From Ichthyophis bannanicus (taxonomy: Eukaryota; Chordata; Amphibia; Gymnophiona; Ichthyophiidae), in the NCBI GenBank assembly GCA_033557465.1, contig CM066033.1, positions 1,305,193,519 to 1,305,257,518 of the forward strand: a DNA stretch of 64,000 nucleotides, given 5' to 3'. Positions 32,307 to 43,300 of the stretch are shown piece by piece. Under the pieces are notes generated by a model that did no database searches, was not told the DNA's origin, and saw nothing but the letters and a program-made list of their open reading frames with translations. Every line of letters begins with the position of its first letter. Position 1 is the first letter of the stretch. Made by a program: the position numbers and the translations under genes.

Positions 32307-33227
32307 CTAGTTTAAAAGCTTCTCTATCTCCTTTTTAAAGGTTAATGCCAGCAGTCTGGTCCCATCCTGATTAAGGTGAAGCCCATCCCTTCGGAAGAGC
32401 CCCCCCTTTCCCCAGAATGTTCCCCAGTTCCTAACAAATCCAAAACCCTCATCCTTGCACCATTGTCTCATCCACGCATTGAGACTCCGGAGCTCTGCCT
32501 GTCTTTTGGGTCCTGCACGTGGAACAGGAAGCATTTCGGAGAATGCTATCCTGGAAGTTCTGGATTTCAACTTCCTACCTAAAAGCTTAAATTTAGCCTC
32601 CAGAACTTCCCTACCACATTTTCCTATGTCATTGGTACCAACATGTACCAAGACAGCAGACTCCTCCCCAGCACTATCTACGATCCTATCTAGGCGGTGC
32701 GTGAGGTCCGCTACCTTCGCACCAGGCAGGCATGTTACCAGGCGATCCTCACGTCCACCAGCCACCCAGCTATCTACATTCCTAATGATTGAATCACCAA
32801 CTATAACAGCTGTCCTGACCCTCCCCTCATGGGCACGTGGCCCTGGAGAAACGTCCTCGGTGCAAGAGGGTTTTACATCACCTGGAGGACAGGTCCTAGT
32901 TACAGGATCACTTCCTGCCACACCAGGGTGATGCTCTCCTGTCATGTGACCTCTCTCCTCCATGGCAGCAGGGATGCTGCCAGACTGGAGGTGGGACTTC
33001 AGGACTATATCCCTGTAGGTCACGTCCATGTACATCTCTGTCTTTCTTATGTCTTCCAGGTCTGCTACTCTAGCTTCTAGAGAACGGACTCGCTCCCTGA
33101 GAGCAAAGAGTTCTTTGCACTTAGTGCATACGTAAGACCTCTCACCAACTGGGAGAAAATCATACATGCGACACTCAATGCAAAAGACCGGAGAACCCCC
33201 ATCTCGTTGCTGGACTTCTGTCTGCAT
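32307..33227 (-). CDS. CR1-b ORF1: zinc-finger, coiled coil and GDSL esterase
   Basis: An open frame of 306 codons. Two CxxC pairs (Cys16/19 and Cys34/37) form a zinc-finger-like N-terminus. A heptad-rich stretch, residues 40-62, looks like a coiled coil. A GDSL/SGNH esterase domain follows: GDS at 144-146 (Ser nucleophile), GTND at 197-200 (block III Asn) and DGLH at 281-284 (Asp-His pair). CR1 ORF1 proteins are known to combine nucleic-acid binding with an esterase domain whose function in retrotransposition is unsettled. No lesion is seen, so the frame is intact although ORF2 is broken. Confidence 0.9.
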   Translation of the reverse strand: MQTEVQQRDGGSPVFCIECRMYDFLPVGERSYVCTKCKELFALRERVRSLEARVADLEDIRKTEMYMDVTYRDIVLKSHLQSGSIPAAMEERGHMTGEHHPGVAGSDPVTRTCPPGDVKPSCTEDVSPGPRAHEGRVRTAVIVGDSIIRNVDSWVAGGREDRLVTCLPGAKVADLTHRLDRIVDSAGEESAVLVHVGTNDIGKCGREVLEAKFKLLGRKLKSRTSRIAFSEMLPVPRAGPKRQAELRSLNAWMRQWCKDEGFGFVRNWGTFWGKGGLFRRDGLHLNQDGTRLLALTFKKEIEKLLN

Positions 33228-33777
33228 CTTAGTTTAAAGCTTGTGTTTAGGTCTTTTAAATTCTGTATATACTAAGGATTGGTGTAGATGCTTATACCAA
33301 TAAAAGTGTATCTAATACCCCTAATACACCTTGTATACCTGAAGCTTAATTAATTAAGCTCAGATCCTCCGTGTATGACTGATTTGGATAACGAGCTGCA
33401 CCTGAGAGCAGCCCCTTTCTTCTAAGATGTGCAAGTACCTATAAAGGTACAATTAGCCAAGGGGTGGGTGGGTGCTGGGGAGGGAGGGAGGGAGAAAAGT
33501 CCTACTAAAGAGGGCAGTTACAAGGTACCCTGTCCTGAACCCTCAGCAGGAAGGAGGGGGGTACCACATAAAGCCCAGTTAGTTGAGAGAGGCAAGGTAA
33601 GTTACAGCTGAGAAGGGTAAGAGAAAGTTTAAAAGGTAAACCTCTACAGCAATGGAGTGGGTAAGGAACCCAACTATGGACAGATAGAGAGCTATGTGGA
33701 GACAAACAGATGCACAGTTATTTGGAAACAAGACTCACAGTTATGCAGCAACTCAGTAAAAAATCACCTTTGGGAGA
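33228..33777 (-). promoter_or_regulatory. CR1-b 5' untranslated region
   Basis: About 550 bp between ORF1 and the GCACT target duplication. It contains a G/A-rich tract (GGGAGGGAGGGAGGGAG near 33,478-33,494 on the plus strand). A LINE carries its own promoter here, but no specific box is identified. Confidence 0.5.
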
Positions 33778-33782
33778 GCACT

Positions 33783-34267
33783 AGAAATGTAAAGCACATC
33801 TCAAACCAATCCAAAACTTGATATCTAACCATAATATCTAACCATCTTTAAAACAAACCGGGGTAAGTAACATCAAAAACTATACTCAGAAGTTGAAATG
33901 GTGATCAAACCGCAAGTAAAAAACGGAAGATTTGTGTACCTTAAAATTCCTTGCTCGCTCGTGCGAGGCACCGTGTGGCTGAAAAATTGAAAGTATCTGA
34001 AAAGAACGCCCACACATGCCCAATACTTAAATTTGAAGCTCCCAAATAGCAGGAAAACAACATATGAACCAAAGAGTGAATAAAAGAAAAACCGTGAATT
34101 GACATGAAAACGGGGCAATTCACGATATGAAAAAAATATATAATAAATGAAGATGTGATGAGTTGCAACACATCCTATAATTCCATTATGAGCCATGAGT
34201 TATACCTCAAGATTGTAAAACTATTTGACACTATTTAAAATTGGGAGGAACTATGTAGTTAAATAAC
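33783..34267. repeat. A/T-rich composite repeat, copy 2
   Basis: It continues the repeat that CR1-b interrupts. GTGTGGCTGAAAAATTG and CCCACACATGCCC (33,973-34,020) match 28,218-28,270. No frame is present. Confidence 0.55.
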
Positions 34268-34287
34268 TAATGATTACGTTTAGCCAT

Positions 34288-34338
34288 AATGCCCCTGATG
34301 AAGGCGAATGCGAAACACGGCCTGTCGGGTTCTTTGGC
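34288..34338 (+). ncRNA. Hammerhead-like ribozyme motif 2 (Penelope-like)
   Basis: The core CTGATGA (34,295-34,301), helix II region AGGCGAATGC, GAAA (34,312-34,315), then ACACGGCCTGTC with the potential cleavage site after TGTC and GGG to pair with CCC upstream of the core. It lacks a GT present in motif 1, shortening stem III to three pairs. Same caveats as motif 1. Confidence 0.5.
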
Positions 34339-34435
34339 AGTTTCCCCTGTATTAGGAATCAATAAAATTGTTTTGCCCCCCACTGCCACGTTTTTGGACT
34401 GGTTTCTTCTGCTCACGTGGCAGTTTGCTGTTTGG

Positions 34436-34586
34436 TGCTTTTATATAGGCCATGTGTAGACATGCAGACGGGAGGAGTGGTGCTTTTACATAGGCCATGT
34501 GTAGACATGCAGACGGGAGGAGGAGTACTTTTACATAGGCCATGTGTAGACATGCATACGGGAGCAGGAGTGCTTTTATATAGACC
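34436..34586. repeat. 45-bp minisatellite, right array
   Basis: Three full units and one partial unit of TGCTTTTATATAGGCCATGT plus GTAGACATGCAGACGGGAGG with slight variants. It matches the array at 23,926. Confidence 0.8.
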
Positions 34587-35029
34587 CAGTACTACCGTGG
34601 TAGAAAAAAAGGAACCTATCTCCAGGAACAAGCAGGAATGTAGTCTTCACATATGGGTATCTTCAGTACTGACAGAGCCTGCGCGGGAACGTTCCCCAGC
34701 GTCCAATAGGAAAGCTTTTGGGAGCATCCCACAGCGCCTGCGTGCTGCCTTCCCGCCTTTCTCAACTGTCCCTCTCCAGTTCTTCGTTTTCCACGGAGCC
34801 GACAGGTCGCACATCCTGTCACCGCAGAAAAATTCCCTTCTTATACTTCTTTTTTTTGTGGTCGCATCTGCCTTCCCTCGACGCTATACTAGTACCGCCG
34901 GTGGTTCGGTTCTTTTTTTTTTAAAAAAAAACAAAAACCTAAACTATGTTTCTGGAGTCTTTCTCCAGTAATTTTCTTCTCGGGTGCCACGCACCATTTT
35001 GAGCACTAGGCCCAATTTTTTCCCTCAGA

Positions 35030-37207
35030 ATGGGAAAACCTGCTTCGGGTTTTAAAGAGTGTTCTAACTGTGGCGGTACCATCTCCGTCACCGACACCCA
35101 TGAGTGGTGCCTCAAATGTTTAGGTCATGACCATTCTATTTCAGAGTGTGTTGCCTGTGGGATGATGTCAAAAAGGGGCCGGCAAAACTGAGCTGCTAAG
35201 CTTAGCAACCTTTTTCCCTCCGATGCAGCCTCCGTGGCATTGACGACATCCTCCAGGGCTTCATCTTCCTCCCATGGATCTCAGGTAACTAAACATAAAT
35301 CTAGCCGGTCCACAAAGGGTAGATCTTCTTCTAAACATAGAGATGCCTCTGGCATTGCCCTTGAGGGACTTTCACCAGCAAAATTGCCCCGGCGGCACTG
35401 TTCCCTCTAAGCTGTGCGAGTGTGCGCGCGCGCGCACACACCTCGCCAAGAGAGCACACCTACTTTACAACAGAGTGCACAAAAATTACAGCTCTGATTC
35501 TGAGAGAAAACACAAGTCTTAAAATTTAAAAGTTATGATTGTAATTACTAGAAATTTCCCGCTTCATTTAGTAATCGTTTATTTTCATTTAATTTGATTA
35601 AAATCAATGTGGTGTACATACTGTATTCTGATGTGTAGTCAAATTTTAAAGTATATAACTCCGAGTGTCGTTATGTGGCGCACAAAAATTTGAACCTTCC
35701 TTCAAAATCTGCACACAGCCTACAGAAAATTAGAGGGAACATTGCCCGGCGGGAGGCTTCGGCTTCCAAAGCACTAACGGGGCTCCAGGATGTTCTCGAG
35801 GCTTCAACCTTGGCAGAAGTACTGGTGTTAAGCTCTGGGGTTCCGGCCGCTTTATCCGGCATCGATACCCAAGAATCAGCAGCGTCGATAGACCAGAAAT
35901 TCTTGGCTATTGAACACAGTCTGGCGGCTCTTCTCACGGCCTCGATACCCCTGAAACCGCTTCAACCGGTACCAGCAACGATTGCATCGACATTGGCAGG
36001 TGTTCTACCGGGACCGAGTCATACGTCGCTACCCAGCATAGACAAGTCAGTACCGGACCACTCCGATGCCAACTTCGATCAGTACCGGTACCGTGCCTTG
36101 CACGATCACCCGGATCGGAGATACTTTGAATACTTGGATGAGTCTGAAGACTCTGAAAGCTCTGCCGATACCAGAGTATTTCTTCCCGAGGATTCCTCTT
36201 CTCCTCAGCGTAGGATGTCTCCACCAGAGGATATGTCCTTTCAGGATTTTATCCAAGATGTGGCCCGGGGTCTTTCCATCACAGTGGCTCCTGAAAAAGA
36301 GCCTAGGGCAAAGAAATTAGAAATCCTACAATACCCTAAAGCTCCCAAGGAGGCAGCTACCTTACCTATTCATGAGATCTTGCATGATCTTATGTTAAGG
36401 ATGTGGGAAACACCTCTGACCACATCTCCTCATTCTCGAAGACTCGACACCATGTATCGAGTTCCTCCTAGACCTGGGTTTCAGAAGATTCAATTACCGC
36501 ACCATTCCATGGTGGTGGAATCAGCCATGAGACAGAGTGCAAAAAGGCATGCATCTAATCCTCCAGGACGCGAGTGTAGGTCTCTTGACGCCTTTGGACG
36601 TCGATCCTTCCAGGCTTCCATGCTCTCTGCTAGGATCAGTTCCTATATCTTGTATATGGGAATATTCCTTAAGGAAGTCACAGGAGACTTAGAGCTTATG
36701 AGCCCTCTCCTTCCTGATGATAAAAGGCAAGATTATCTTGCTCTTGTTAAACATGCTCAGGATGTTTCCAAGTTTGTGAATCGTGTAGCCTTTGATTGCT
36801 TTGAATGCATAAGCAGAACCTCTGCTATTGCCATAGGTGCACGTAGAATTGCCTGGCTCCAGGCATCTGACTTGGAAATCTGGGTACAGGACAAACTGGG
36901 GAATATACCTTGCACAGGAGAGAATCTCTTTTGGCAAGAATTGGCGGGAAAAGCTAATGAGATTTATGCTGACAATATCACTTTGGATAGATTATCCAAA
37001 TCTACAGCTGATCCTGCGAGGAAAAGATCCTCTAAGAAACCATTCTTCAGCAAGAAGAAAAAGTTTTATCCCACCTATACCCAGCTGGGACATCGTTCAG
37101 GTCAGTCTGCCCAAAAGGGACAGCAGCAACAACCTAGGCAACAAAGGAAGCCAAAAGCAGCTAAGCCTCATCCGTCACAGCAGACTCGGCCTCCACAGGG
37201 GCTTTGA
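35030..37207 (+). pseudogene. DIRS-B gag, interrupted by a MITE and one stop
   Basis: ATG at 35,030. The N-terminus has a CxxC-x13-CxxC-x9-CxxC zinc-binding module (residues 12-43 in copy E numbering). One stop occurs near 35,190 (CGA to TGA compared with copy E). After the MITE the frame is open for about 490 codons to 37,207. It contains the SMSPPEDMSFQDFI-type block, RMWETPL, YRVPP...FQKIQLPHHSMVVESAM, AFGRRSFQASMLSARISSYI, FDCFECISRTSAIAIGARR and a Lys/Gln-rich basic tail. The conserved central block looks like a capsid-like domain, and the basic tail would bind RNA. Confidence 0.8.
35396..35744. mobile_element. hAT-like MITE in DIRS-B gag, perfect 8-bp duplication
   Basis: 349 bp. Termini CACTGTTCCCTCTAA and TTAGAGGGAACATTG are inverted repeats of 15 bp with one mismatch. 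Flanked by CCCGGCGG at 35,388-35,395 and 35,745-35,752, an exact 8-bp target duplication. A (GC)n-rich tract lies near 35,425-35,440. No transposase, so it is non-autonomous. Copies C and E lack it at the same place. Confidence 0.9.
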
Positions 37208-37224
37208 CTCCTGTCTAAAGAACT

Positions 37225-39117
37225 TTGCCTTCCTGGCCCTAAATGGCCCGGAACCCTCCACCATCCCAGGAAGTTGTCATTTTGCCCCCAGATGGGGTCA
37301 GATAACAGCTGAAAATTGGACTCTGTCTTTTGTAAGAGAGGGGTACAAGTTCCATTTCCTCAGCATGCCCTCTCCTACAATAGTAAGACAGTTCAATTCT
37401 CAGACCTCTCTCAACGACCGGTTAGGTCAAGAAGTCACTATGCTCCTTGCTCAAAGGGCAATAGAAGAGGTGCCCATTCCCCAACGGGGTACAGGGTTTT
37501 ACTCCCCCTATTTCCTTATTCCAAAGAAAACAGGAGGACACAGACCCATTCTAGACCTCAGAGAATTGAACAAATTCCTGTTCAGAGAGAAGTTCAAAAT
37601 GATTTCTCTAGGAACTCTGCTGCCATACCTTTGGAGTCAGGATTGGTTTTGTTCTCTAGATCTCAAGGATGCGTACACTCATGTTCTCATTCATCCAACT
37701 CACCGAAAGTTCCTTCGATTCCTGTTTCAAGGGAAGCACTACCAATACAGGGTTCTTCCTTTAGGCCTTGCCTCTGCACCAAGGGTGTTCACAAAATGCT
37801 TGGCTGTGGTAGCAGCATTTCTCCGCACCCTGGGAATATTCGTCTTCCCTTACTTAGACGGCTGGCTCATTTGAGCCCCTTCAGAGCCAGAGGCCAGGAT
37901 GGCTCTGTCTCGCACAATGCACATCCTTCAGTATTTGGGACTTCTCATAAACTTCCCAAGGTCCAACCTTGCTCCCACTCAATCCCTAGAGTTTACAGAA
38001 GCTCTTCTGGATACCAGACAGGCAAGGGCCTTCCTTCCACAGCCCCGCTGCCTTCGCATTGTGCAGTTAGCTTCCCAAGCAGTGCTAAGACCTGACCTCA
38101 CTGCTCAGGAAATGTTACAGTTGCTAGGCCACATGGCATCCACCATGCATGTGGTTCCTTATGCTCGCCTCCAAATGAGGGCAGCCCAGTGGACCTTATC
38201 CACTCAGTGGACTCGGGCGTCATGTTGCCTGTCAGACAAAATAGTAAACTCAGATCGCCTTATTTTGTCCCTCCAATGGTGGCAGTCACCCAAAAACCTT
38301 CTGGTGGGGTCTCCTTTTCAGCAAACCCCACCCCAAACCACTCTAACAGATGCTTCACAGGTGGGTTGGGGAGCCCACCTGCACGGCCTCTCTACCCAGG
38401 GTACCTGGACTCCACAGGAGGCCTATCTCCATATCAACCTCCTGGAGCTCAAAGCAATCTTCCTTGATCTTTGAGTATATCACACCCAGCAAAGCTACAA
38501 AGACAGTCCTGGTTAAAACAGACAATCAGGTAGCCATGTTCTATGTGAACAAGCAAGGCAGAACAGGCTCTCTGTCGCTGTGCAACGAAGCTTTGTGACT
38601 ATGGGCCCTCGCCAGAGAGCATCAGATTCATCTCCTTGCGGTGTATCTTCAGGGCATTTAAACTTCTTGGGCAGACAAACTCAGTCAAGTTCTGCTGTCA
38701 CACGAATGGTCTCTCCATGCAGACCAGGTGGCCCAAATTTTTCAAATTTGGGGAACCCCGGACATAGACCTCTTTGCAAGTCCGCTGAATGCCAAACTTC
38801 CCTGGTTCTGTTCCAGAATTCCGGCTCGAGGTTGTCAGGCCAGGGATGCTTTCCTCCCTCATTGGGGTCAGGGCTTCCTGTATGCCTTTCCACCCATTCC
38901 CCTAATTCCCAAAACCCTGTTCAAGCTTCAGAGAGACAGAGGTCATATGATCCTCATAGCTCCACGGCAGCCGTGGTACCCTCTGCTCCTACATCTCTCT
39001 CAAGCTCCGCCTCTAGAGTTAGGATCTGCCCCAGACCTTCTTTCTCAAGAGGATGGGATGCTGTGGCATCCCAATCCCCAGTCTCTGCATCTCAGGGCCT
39101 GGTTGCTGAAAGCCTAG
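37225..39117 (+). pseudogene. DIRS-B RT, RNase H and methyltransferase-like region
   Basis: RT: PKKTGGHRPILDLRELN near 37,530, LDLKDAYTHVLIHP near 37,665, LGLASAPRVFTK near 37,770, and the catalytic box reads YLDG instead of YLDD (37,851-37,862). A CGA to TGA stop follows at 37,872. RNase H: LTDASQVGWG near 38,345, a LLELKAI block (Glu), TDNQVAMFYV near 38,520. Methyltransferase-like: DIDLFASPLN near 38,765, FLYAFPP near 38,880, ILIAP near 38,955. Frames 36,837-37,874, 37,899-38,474 and 38,728-39,117 show at least three breaks. DIRS elements copy RNA into DNA with these enzymes. Confidence 0.8.
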
Positions 39118-40140
39118 AACTTCACGGTCTTAACCTTTCCCAGCAGGTAAAGGATATCCTTCATGCTTCCAGGAAGCCTTCCACAAGATGCTTTTATACA
39201 TTTAAGTAGAAAAAGTTTACCATATGGTGCTCGCAGAAGGGTCTTAACCCTCTTGCGATACCTCTGGAATCATTATTGGAGTATCTCCTTCATTTATCAA
39301 ATGCAGGGCTTAAGACCAATTCAGTGACAGTCCATTTGTGTGCTATTGCAGCTTCTTTCAAGCCTCTAAATGGACAACCTATTTCCTCTCATCCTTTCAT
39401 AGCGAGATTTATGAGAGGCGTTATTTTAATGAAGTCTCCCATTAAGCCACCACTGGTGGCATGGGACTTGAATCTGGTACTTGGGCAGCTCATGAAACCG
39501 CCCTTTGAACCATTAGCCACTACCTCTTTGAAATTCCTTTCCTGAAAGGTTATCTTTCTCTTTGCAATCACATCAGCACGTCGCATCAGTGAATTGCAAG
39601 CCTTGGTGGCTGATCCTCCTTATACAAGGTTCCATCATAAGGTAGTCCTTAGGACTCATCCACTCTTTATGCCAAAGTTGGTTTCACCCTTTCATTTAAA
39701 CCAAGCGGTTTACCTTCCTGTATTCTTTCCAAGGCCTCATGCCTCAAATGCAGAAAGGAACCTTCATATTTTGGACTATAAAAGGGCTTTGGCCTTTTAC
39801 TTGCAAAGGACTCAGCAATATAGAAAATCCTCTCAGCTCTTTGTTGCTTTTGATCCTAGTCATTTGGGACTTCCAGTCTCCAAAAGGACACTGTCCAGCT
39901 GGATTGCACAGTGTATATCTTTTGCCTATGAGAGTAAGAACCTTCCTCTTGAAGGCCATGTCACAGCTCACAATGTGAGAGCCATAGCCTCAATGGCTCA
40001 TCTTCATTCTGTGTCTATCGACTACATCTGTCGAACTGCTACTTGGGCTTCGGTACATACCTTCAGAGCCCATTAATGCGTAGACGAGGACTCCCGCCGG
40101 GATGCCTTGTTTGGTCAGGGTGTTCTTGAACACCTGGTCC
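39118..40140 (+). pseudogene. DIRS-B tyrosine recombinase, nucleophile codon lost
   Basis: The N-terminal SAM-like part has SQQVKDILHASRKPSTR near 39,140 and a LLEYLLHLSNAGLKTNSV-type block near 39,280. The catalytic part has ARRISELQAL (first Arg, near 39,580), AHNVRAI (HxxR, near 39,970) and then VHTFRAH followed by TAA at 40,074-40,076. In copies C and D the same codon is the catalytic Tyr in AHYCLD. The nucleophile is therefore destroyed by a stop. Two earlier frame breaks are present (stop after FLS near 39,543). Confidence 0.8.
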
Positions 40141-40263
40141 AGACTTAATCAACTCCTACCCACCATCCCTGGTAGGATGCCAGAGATCCATGGGGGGAAG
40201 TGGAGCCCTTTCAGAAGGGCACACAACTTTCTGGGGCCATCTCCCTGGCATCTGCAGCTTTAT

Positions 40264-40335
40264 TGCAGATCAATGAAAAACGCCATAAGGCCCGACACAG
40301 GTCGTGTTTCGAATGATCTTCTTCAGGGGGATTCT
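40264..40335 (-). ncRNA. Hammerhead-like ribozyme motif 3
   Basis: On the minus strand: CCCC, core CTGAAGA (40,320-40,326; position 7 may be any base), AGATCATTC, GAAA, then ACACGACCTGTGTC with a clean 4-bp stem III (ACAC/GTGT), a potential cleavage site after GTGTC, and GGG for stem I. It sits alone between the broken end of DIRS-B and the BovB-like tail. It is a diverged relative of motifs 1 and 2. Helix II is not convincing. Confidence 0.45.
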
Positions 40336-40344
40336 GGCTTTGTG

Positions 40345-43300
40345 TTAAGTGCCATCGAGTCGACGTCGACTCATGGCAACCCTCTGGATAGCTATCCTAA
40401 ATTGTGTTCGGTTTTCAGGCAGGCGGCTCATTGTTGACAGACTGGTACCCGTAGCTGCTGTTATTGTATCAATCCATCTCATTGCTGGCCTTACTTTTTT
40501 GCGTTGACCTTCTATCTTGCCAAGCATAATGTCTTTCTCTAATGATCTCTCTCTTCGCATGATGTGTCCAAAGTATGAAAGTCGAAGTCTTGTCGTCTGA
40601 GCTTCTAAAGAAAGCTTAGGTTTGATCTCCTCTAGTACCGACTGGTTTGTTCTTCGGGCAGTCCATGGTATACACAGTATTCGCCGCCAGCACCATAATT
40701 CAAAGGCATCAATTTTCTTCCTGTCTATCTTTTTCACTGTCCAGCTTTCACATCCATATGATGTTATTGAAAATACCATGGCTTGAACAAGTCGAATCTT
40801 TGTATGGAGAGAGACATCTCTGCTCTTGAGAATCTTATCTAGGTCTTTCATAGCCATTCTGCCAAGAGCAATGCGTCTTCTGATTTCTTGATTGCTTGTT
40901 GCTTCTTTATTGATGGTTGATCCAAGTAGGTTAAAGTTGTTCACAATTTCAATTTCTTCTCCTTCAGCGATGAACCTGTTGATTATGCCAGTTGTCATGA
41001 TCTTTGTCGTCTTTACATTAAGGTGCAGGCCCATTTTGAGACTATGTTCTTTGATTGTGAGAAGCAAATGTTTCAGATTATCTTCACTTTCAGCCAGTAA
41101 TGTAGTATCATCAGCATAGCGAAGGTTGTTGATGAGTCTTCCACCAATCTTCACACCTCTGTTGTCTTCATACAATCCTGCTTCTCTGAATATTTGTTCT
41201 GCATATAAATTAAACAGGTAGGGGGAAAGTATGCAGCCTTGTCTTACACCTTTGCTTATTTTAAACCATTCTGTTTCTCCTTGTTCCGTTCGAACTGTTG
41301 CTTCTTGATCAATGTACAGATTGCGCAAGAGAACGATTAGGTGTTCTGGTATACCCATGCTTCTTAATGTGGCCCAGAGTTTCTCATCGTTTACATTGTC
41401 AAAAGCCTTGCTATAGTCGATAAAGCACAATTAGATATCCTTTTGGTATTCTTTAGTCTTTTCAAGGATCCATCTCAGATCCGCAATGTCTCTTGTTCCT
41501 CGCCCTTTCCTGAACCCTGCTTGCACTTCAGGTAGTTCTTGTTCCAGGTATGGTTGTAGTCTCTTTTGAATAATCTTCAGTAGAATCTTGCTGGCATGTG
41601 GCATCAGAGCGATTGTGCGATAATTTCCACAGTCAGTTGGATCACCTTTCTTTAGTATTGGTATAAAGACAGATCTTTTCCAGTCAGTTGGCCATGATGT
41701 TGTCTTCCATATTTCTTGGCAGAGCCTTGTGAGTACGGTAACAGCTGCATCAGATTGTTGCAATACTTCTATGGGAATGCTATCAATGCCTGGTGCTTTG
41801 TTCTTTGATAAGGCTTTCAATGCTGCTTCAACTTCTTCTTTCATCACCAATGGTTCCCGATCATAAGGTACAGGTTGAAACGGCTGTTGGTCCACTTGAT
41901 CTTTATCATATAAAAACTCTGTATATTCCTTCCACCTTTTCTTGATTTTCTCAGCATCATTCAACATAGAACCTTGAGCATCTTGTAACATTCCAATTTG
42001 AGGCTGAAACTTTTTCTTTAACTCTCGTAGCTTTAGGAAAGCCGATCTTGTTCTTCCTCTAATAGTTTCTGCTTCTGTTTCCTTGCAAGTGTCATTGTAG
42101 TACTTTTCCTTGTCCTGTCTTCCTGCATGTTGGAAATCTCTGAGTTTTGCGATTGTCTTTCTTTCTTCTCTGGCTTTAGCTTCTCTGCGTTTCTGGGCAA
42201 AATTCAGAGTTTCTTCCGTCATCCATTTTGGCCGTTTTTGCTTTTTCACCTTTTGTAGAGGCTTCTCGCTTTCTTCCAACACAGCCTTCTTAATGTCATT
42301 CCATAACTTCCGGAGCTCTGTCATTTGTATCTAAAGCAGCAAATCGATTTTGCAGGCAGTCTTTAAATTCCACTGGTATATTCTCAAGGTCATATTTTGC
42401 TGCATTCATGAGTGGTTTGCTCTTTTTCAACTTTAGCTTGAGTTTGCATACTAGTAGTTGATGATCTGTACCACAGTCAGCTCCAGGTTTTGTCTTTGTT
42501 GATGTTCGAGCTTTTCCATCGTTGACTTCCACATATGTAGTCAATTTGATTTTTATATAATCCATTTGGTGAAGTCCATGTGTACAGTCGCCGCTTGTGT
42601 TGCTGGAAGAAGGTGTTTGAGATGATTAGATCATTGGTCTTGCAGAATTCTATCAGTCTTTCTCCAGCTTCATTTCTGTTGCCAAGTCCATATTTTCCAA
42701 CTACTTTGCCGCCTTCTTTGTTGCCAACGTTTGCGTTCCAGTCACCCATGACTATCAGGATATCCTGTTTGCATGTTCTGTCAATTTCAGCTTGTACTTG
42801 TTCATAGAACTCTTCAATTTCATTCTCTTCAGCAGCTGTTGTTGGGGCATATACTTGAATTATAGTTGTGTTGATAGGCAATCCTCGTAGACGAATAGAG
42901 ATTAAGCGTTCGCTGACTGCATTGTATTTCATTACAGTTCTTGCAAGTTTCTTCTTTATTATAAATGCAACACCATTTCTTCTTGGTCTACTATGCTGGA
43001 AATGAAAGACAATGTGATCATCTGATGCAAAGTGCCCGATGCCAGTCCATTTCAGTTCGCTGACACCCAACAGATCAAGTTGTACACGTTCCATTTCATT
43101 CTTGACCATCTCCAACTTCCCTTGGTTCATGCTTCGTACGTTCCATGTTCCAATGTGCAAGACATCTTTACAGCTTCTGACTCTCATTTCATGCGCAGCT
43201 ACATCAGCAGTCAGACTTCCCGAGGGCTTTGATCCAACCACATCATAAATGCTGGCTTTACTCTGAAAAGTCTTCAGCTCTTCCCCAGTAGCTAGTTGAG

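Larger units (their letters stand above)
29125..33777 (-). mobile_element. CR1-b LINE, near full length with target duplication
   Basis: About 4.65 kb: 5' UTR (33,228-33,777), ORF1, ORF2, 3' UTR, and a CATAAGAA-type 3' repeat at 29,125-29,150. The flanks carry GCACT at 29,120-29,124 and 33,778-33,782, a short direct repeat. The flanking A/T-rich sequence resumes on the right in register with the other repeat unit (compare 28,045). A complete 5' end is rare for CR1. The family is shared with the fragments at 3,372, 15,222, 20,480 and 23,545. Confidence 0.85.
34268..34600 (+). repeat. Right arm of the Penelope-like composite
   Basis: The inverted counterpart of 23,900-24,172: hammerhead-like motif, then TTCTTTGGCAGTTTCCCCTG, TTGTTTTGCCCCCCACTGCC, TTTTTGGACTGGTTTCTTC and the minisatellite. 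It ends where DIRS-B begins. Confidence 0.65.
34620..40262 (+). mobile_element. DIRS-B tyrosine-recombinase retrotransposon, right end lost
   Basis: The left end CTCCAGGAACAAGCAGGAAT is at 34,620, with a left inverted repeat to about 34,790. Gag, RT-RNase H-methyltransferase-like and recombinase follow in the standard order. The element stops at about 40,262, exactly where the ICR would start, so ICR and right repeat are missing. A 349-bp hAT-like MITE sits in gag. It belongs to the same subfamily as copy E (shared KNLPLEGHVTAHN-type residues). Confidence 0.85.

Noticed and set aside
34417..34971. 184-codon plus-strand frame as a gene
   Set aside because: It runs through the minisatellite and across the border into the DIRS-B terminal repeat, and has no domain.
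34620..40262. LTR retrotransposon (Gypsy-like) or retroviral relic
   Set aside because: There are no direct LTRs, no aspartic protease and no DDE integrase. Inverted repeats, an ICR in sister copies and a tyrosine recombinase identify DIRS.
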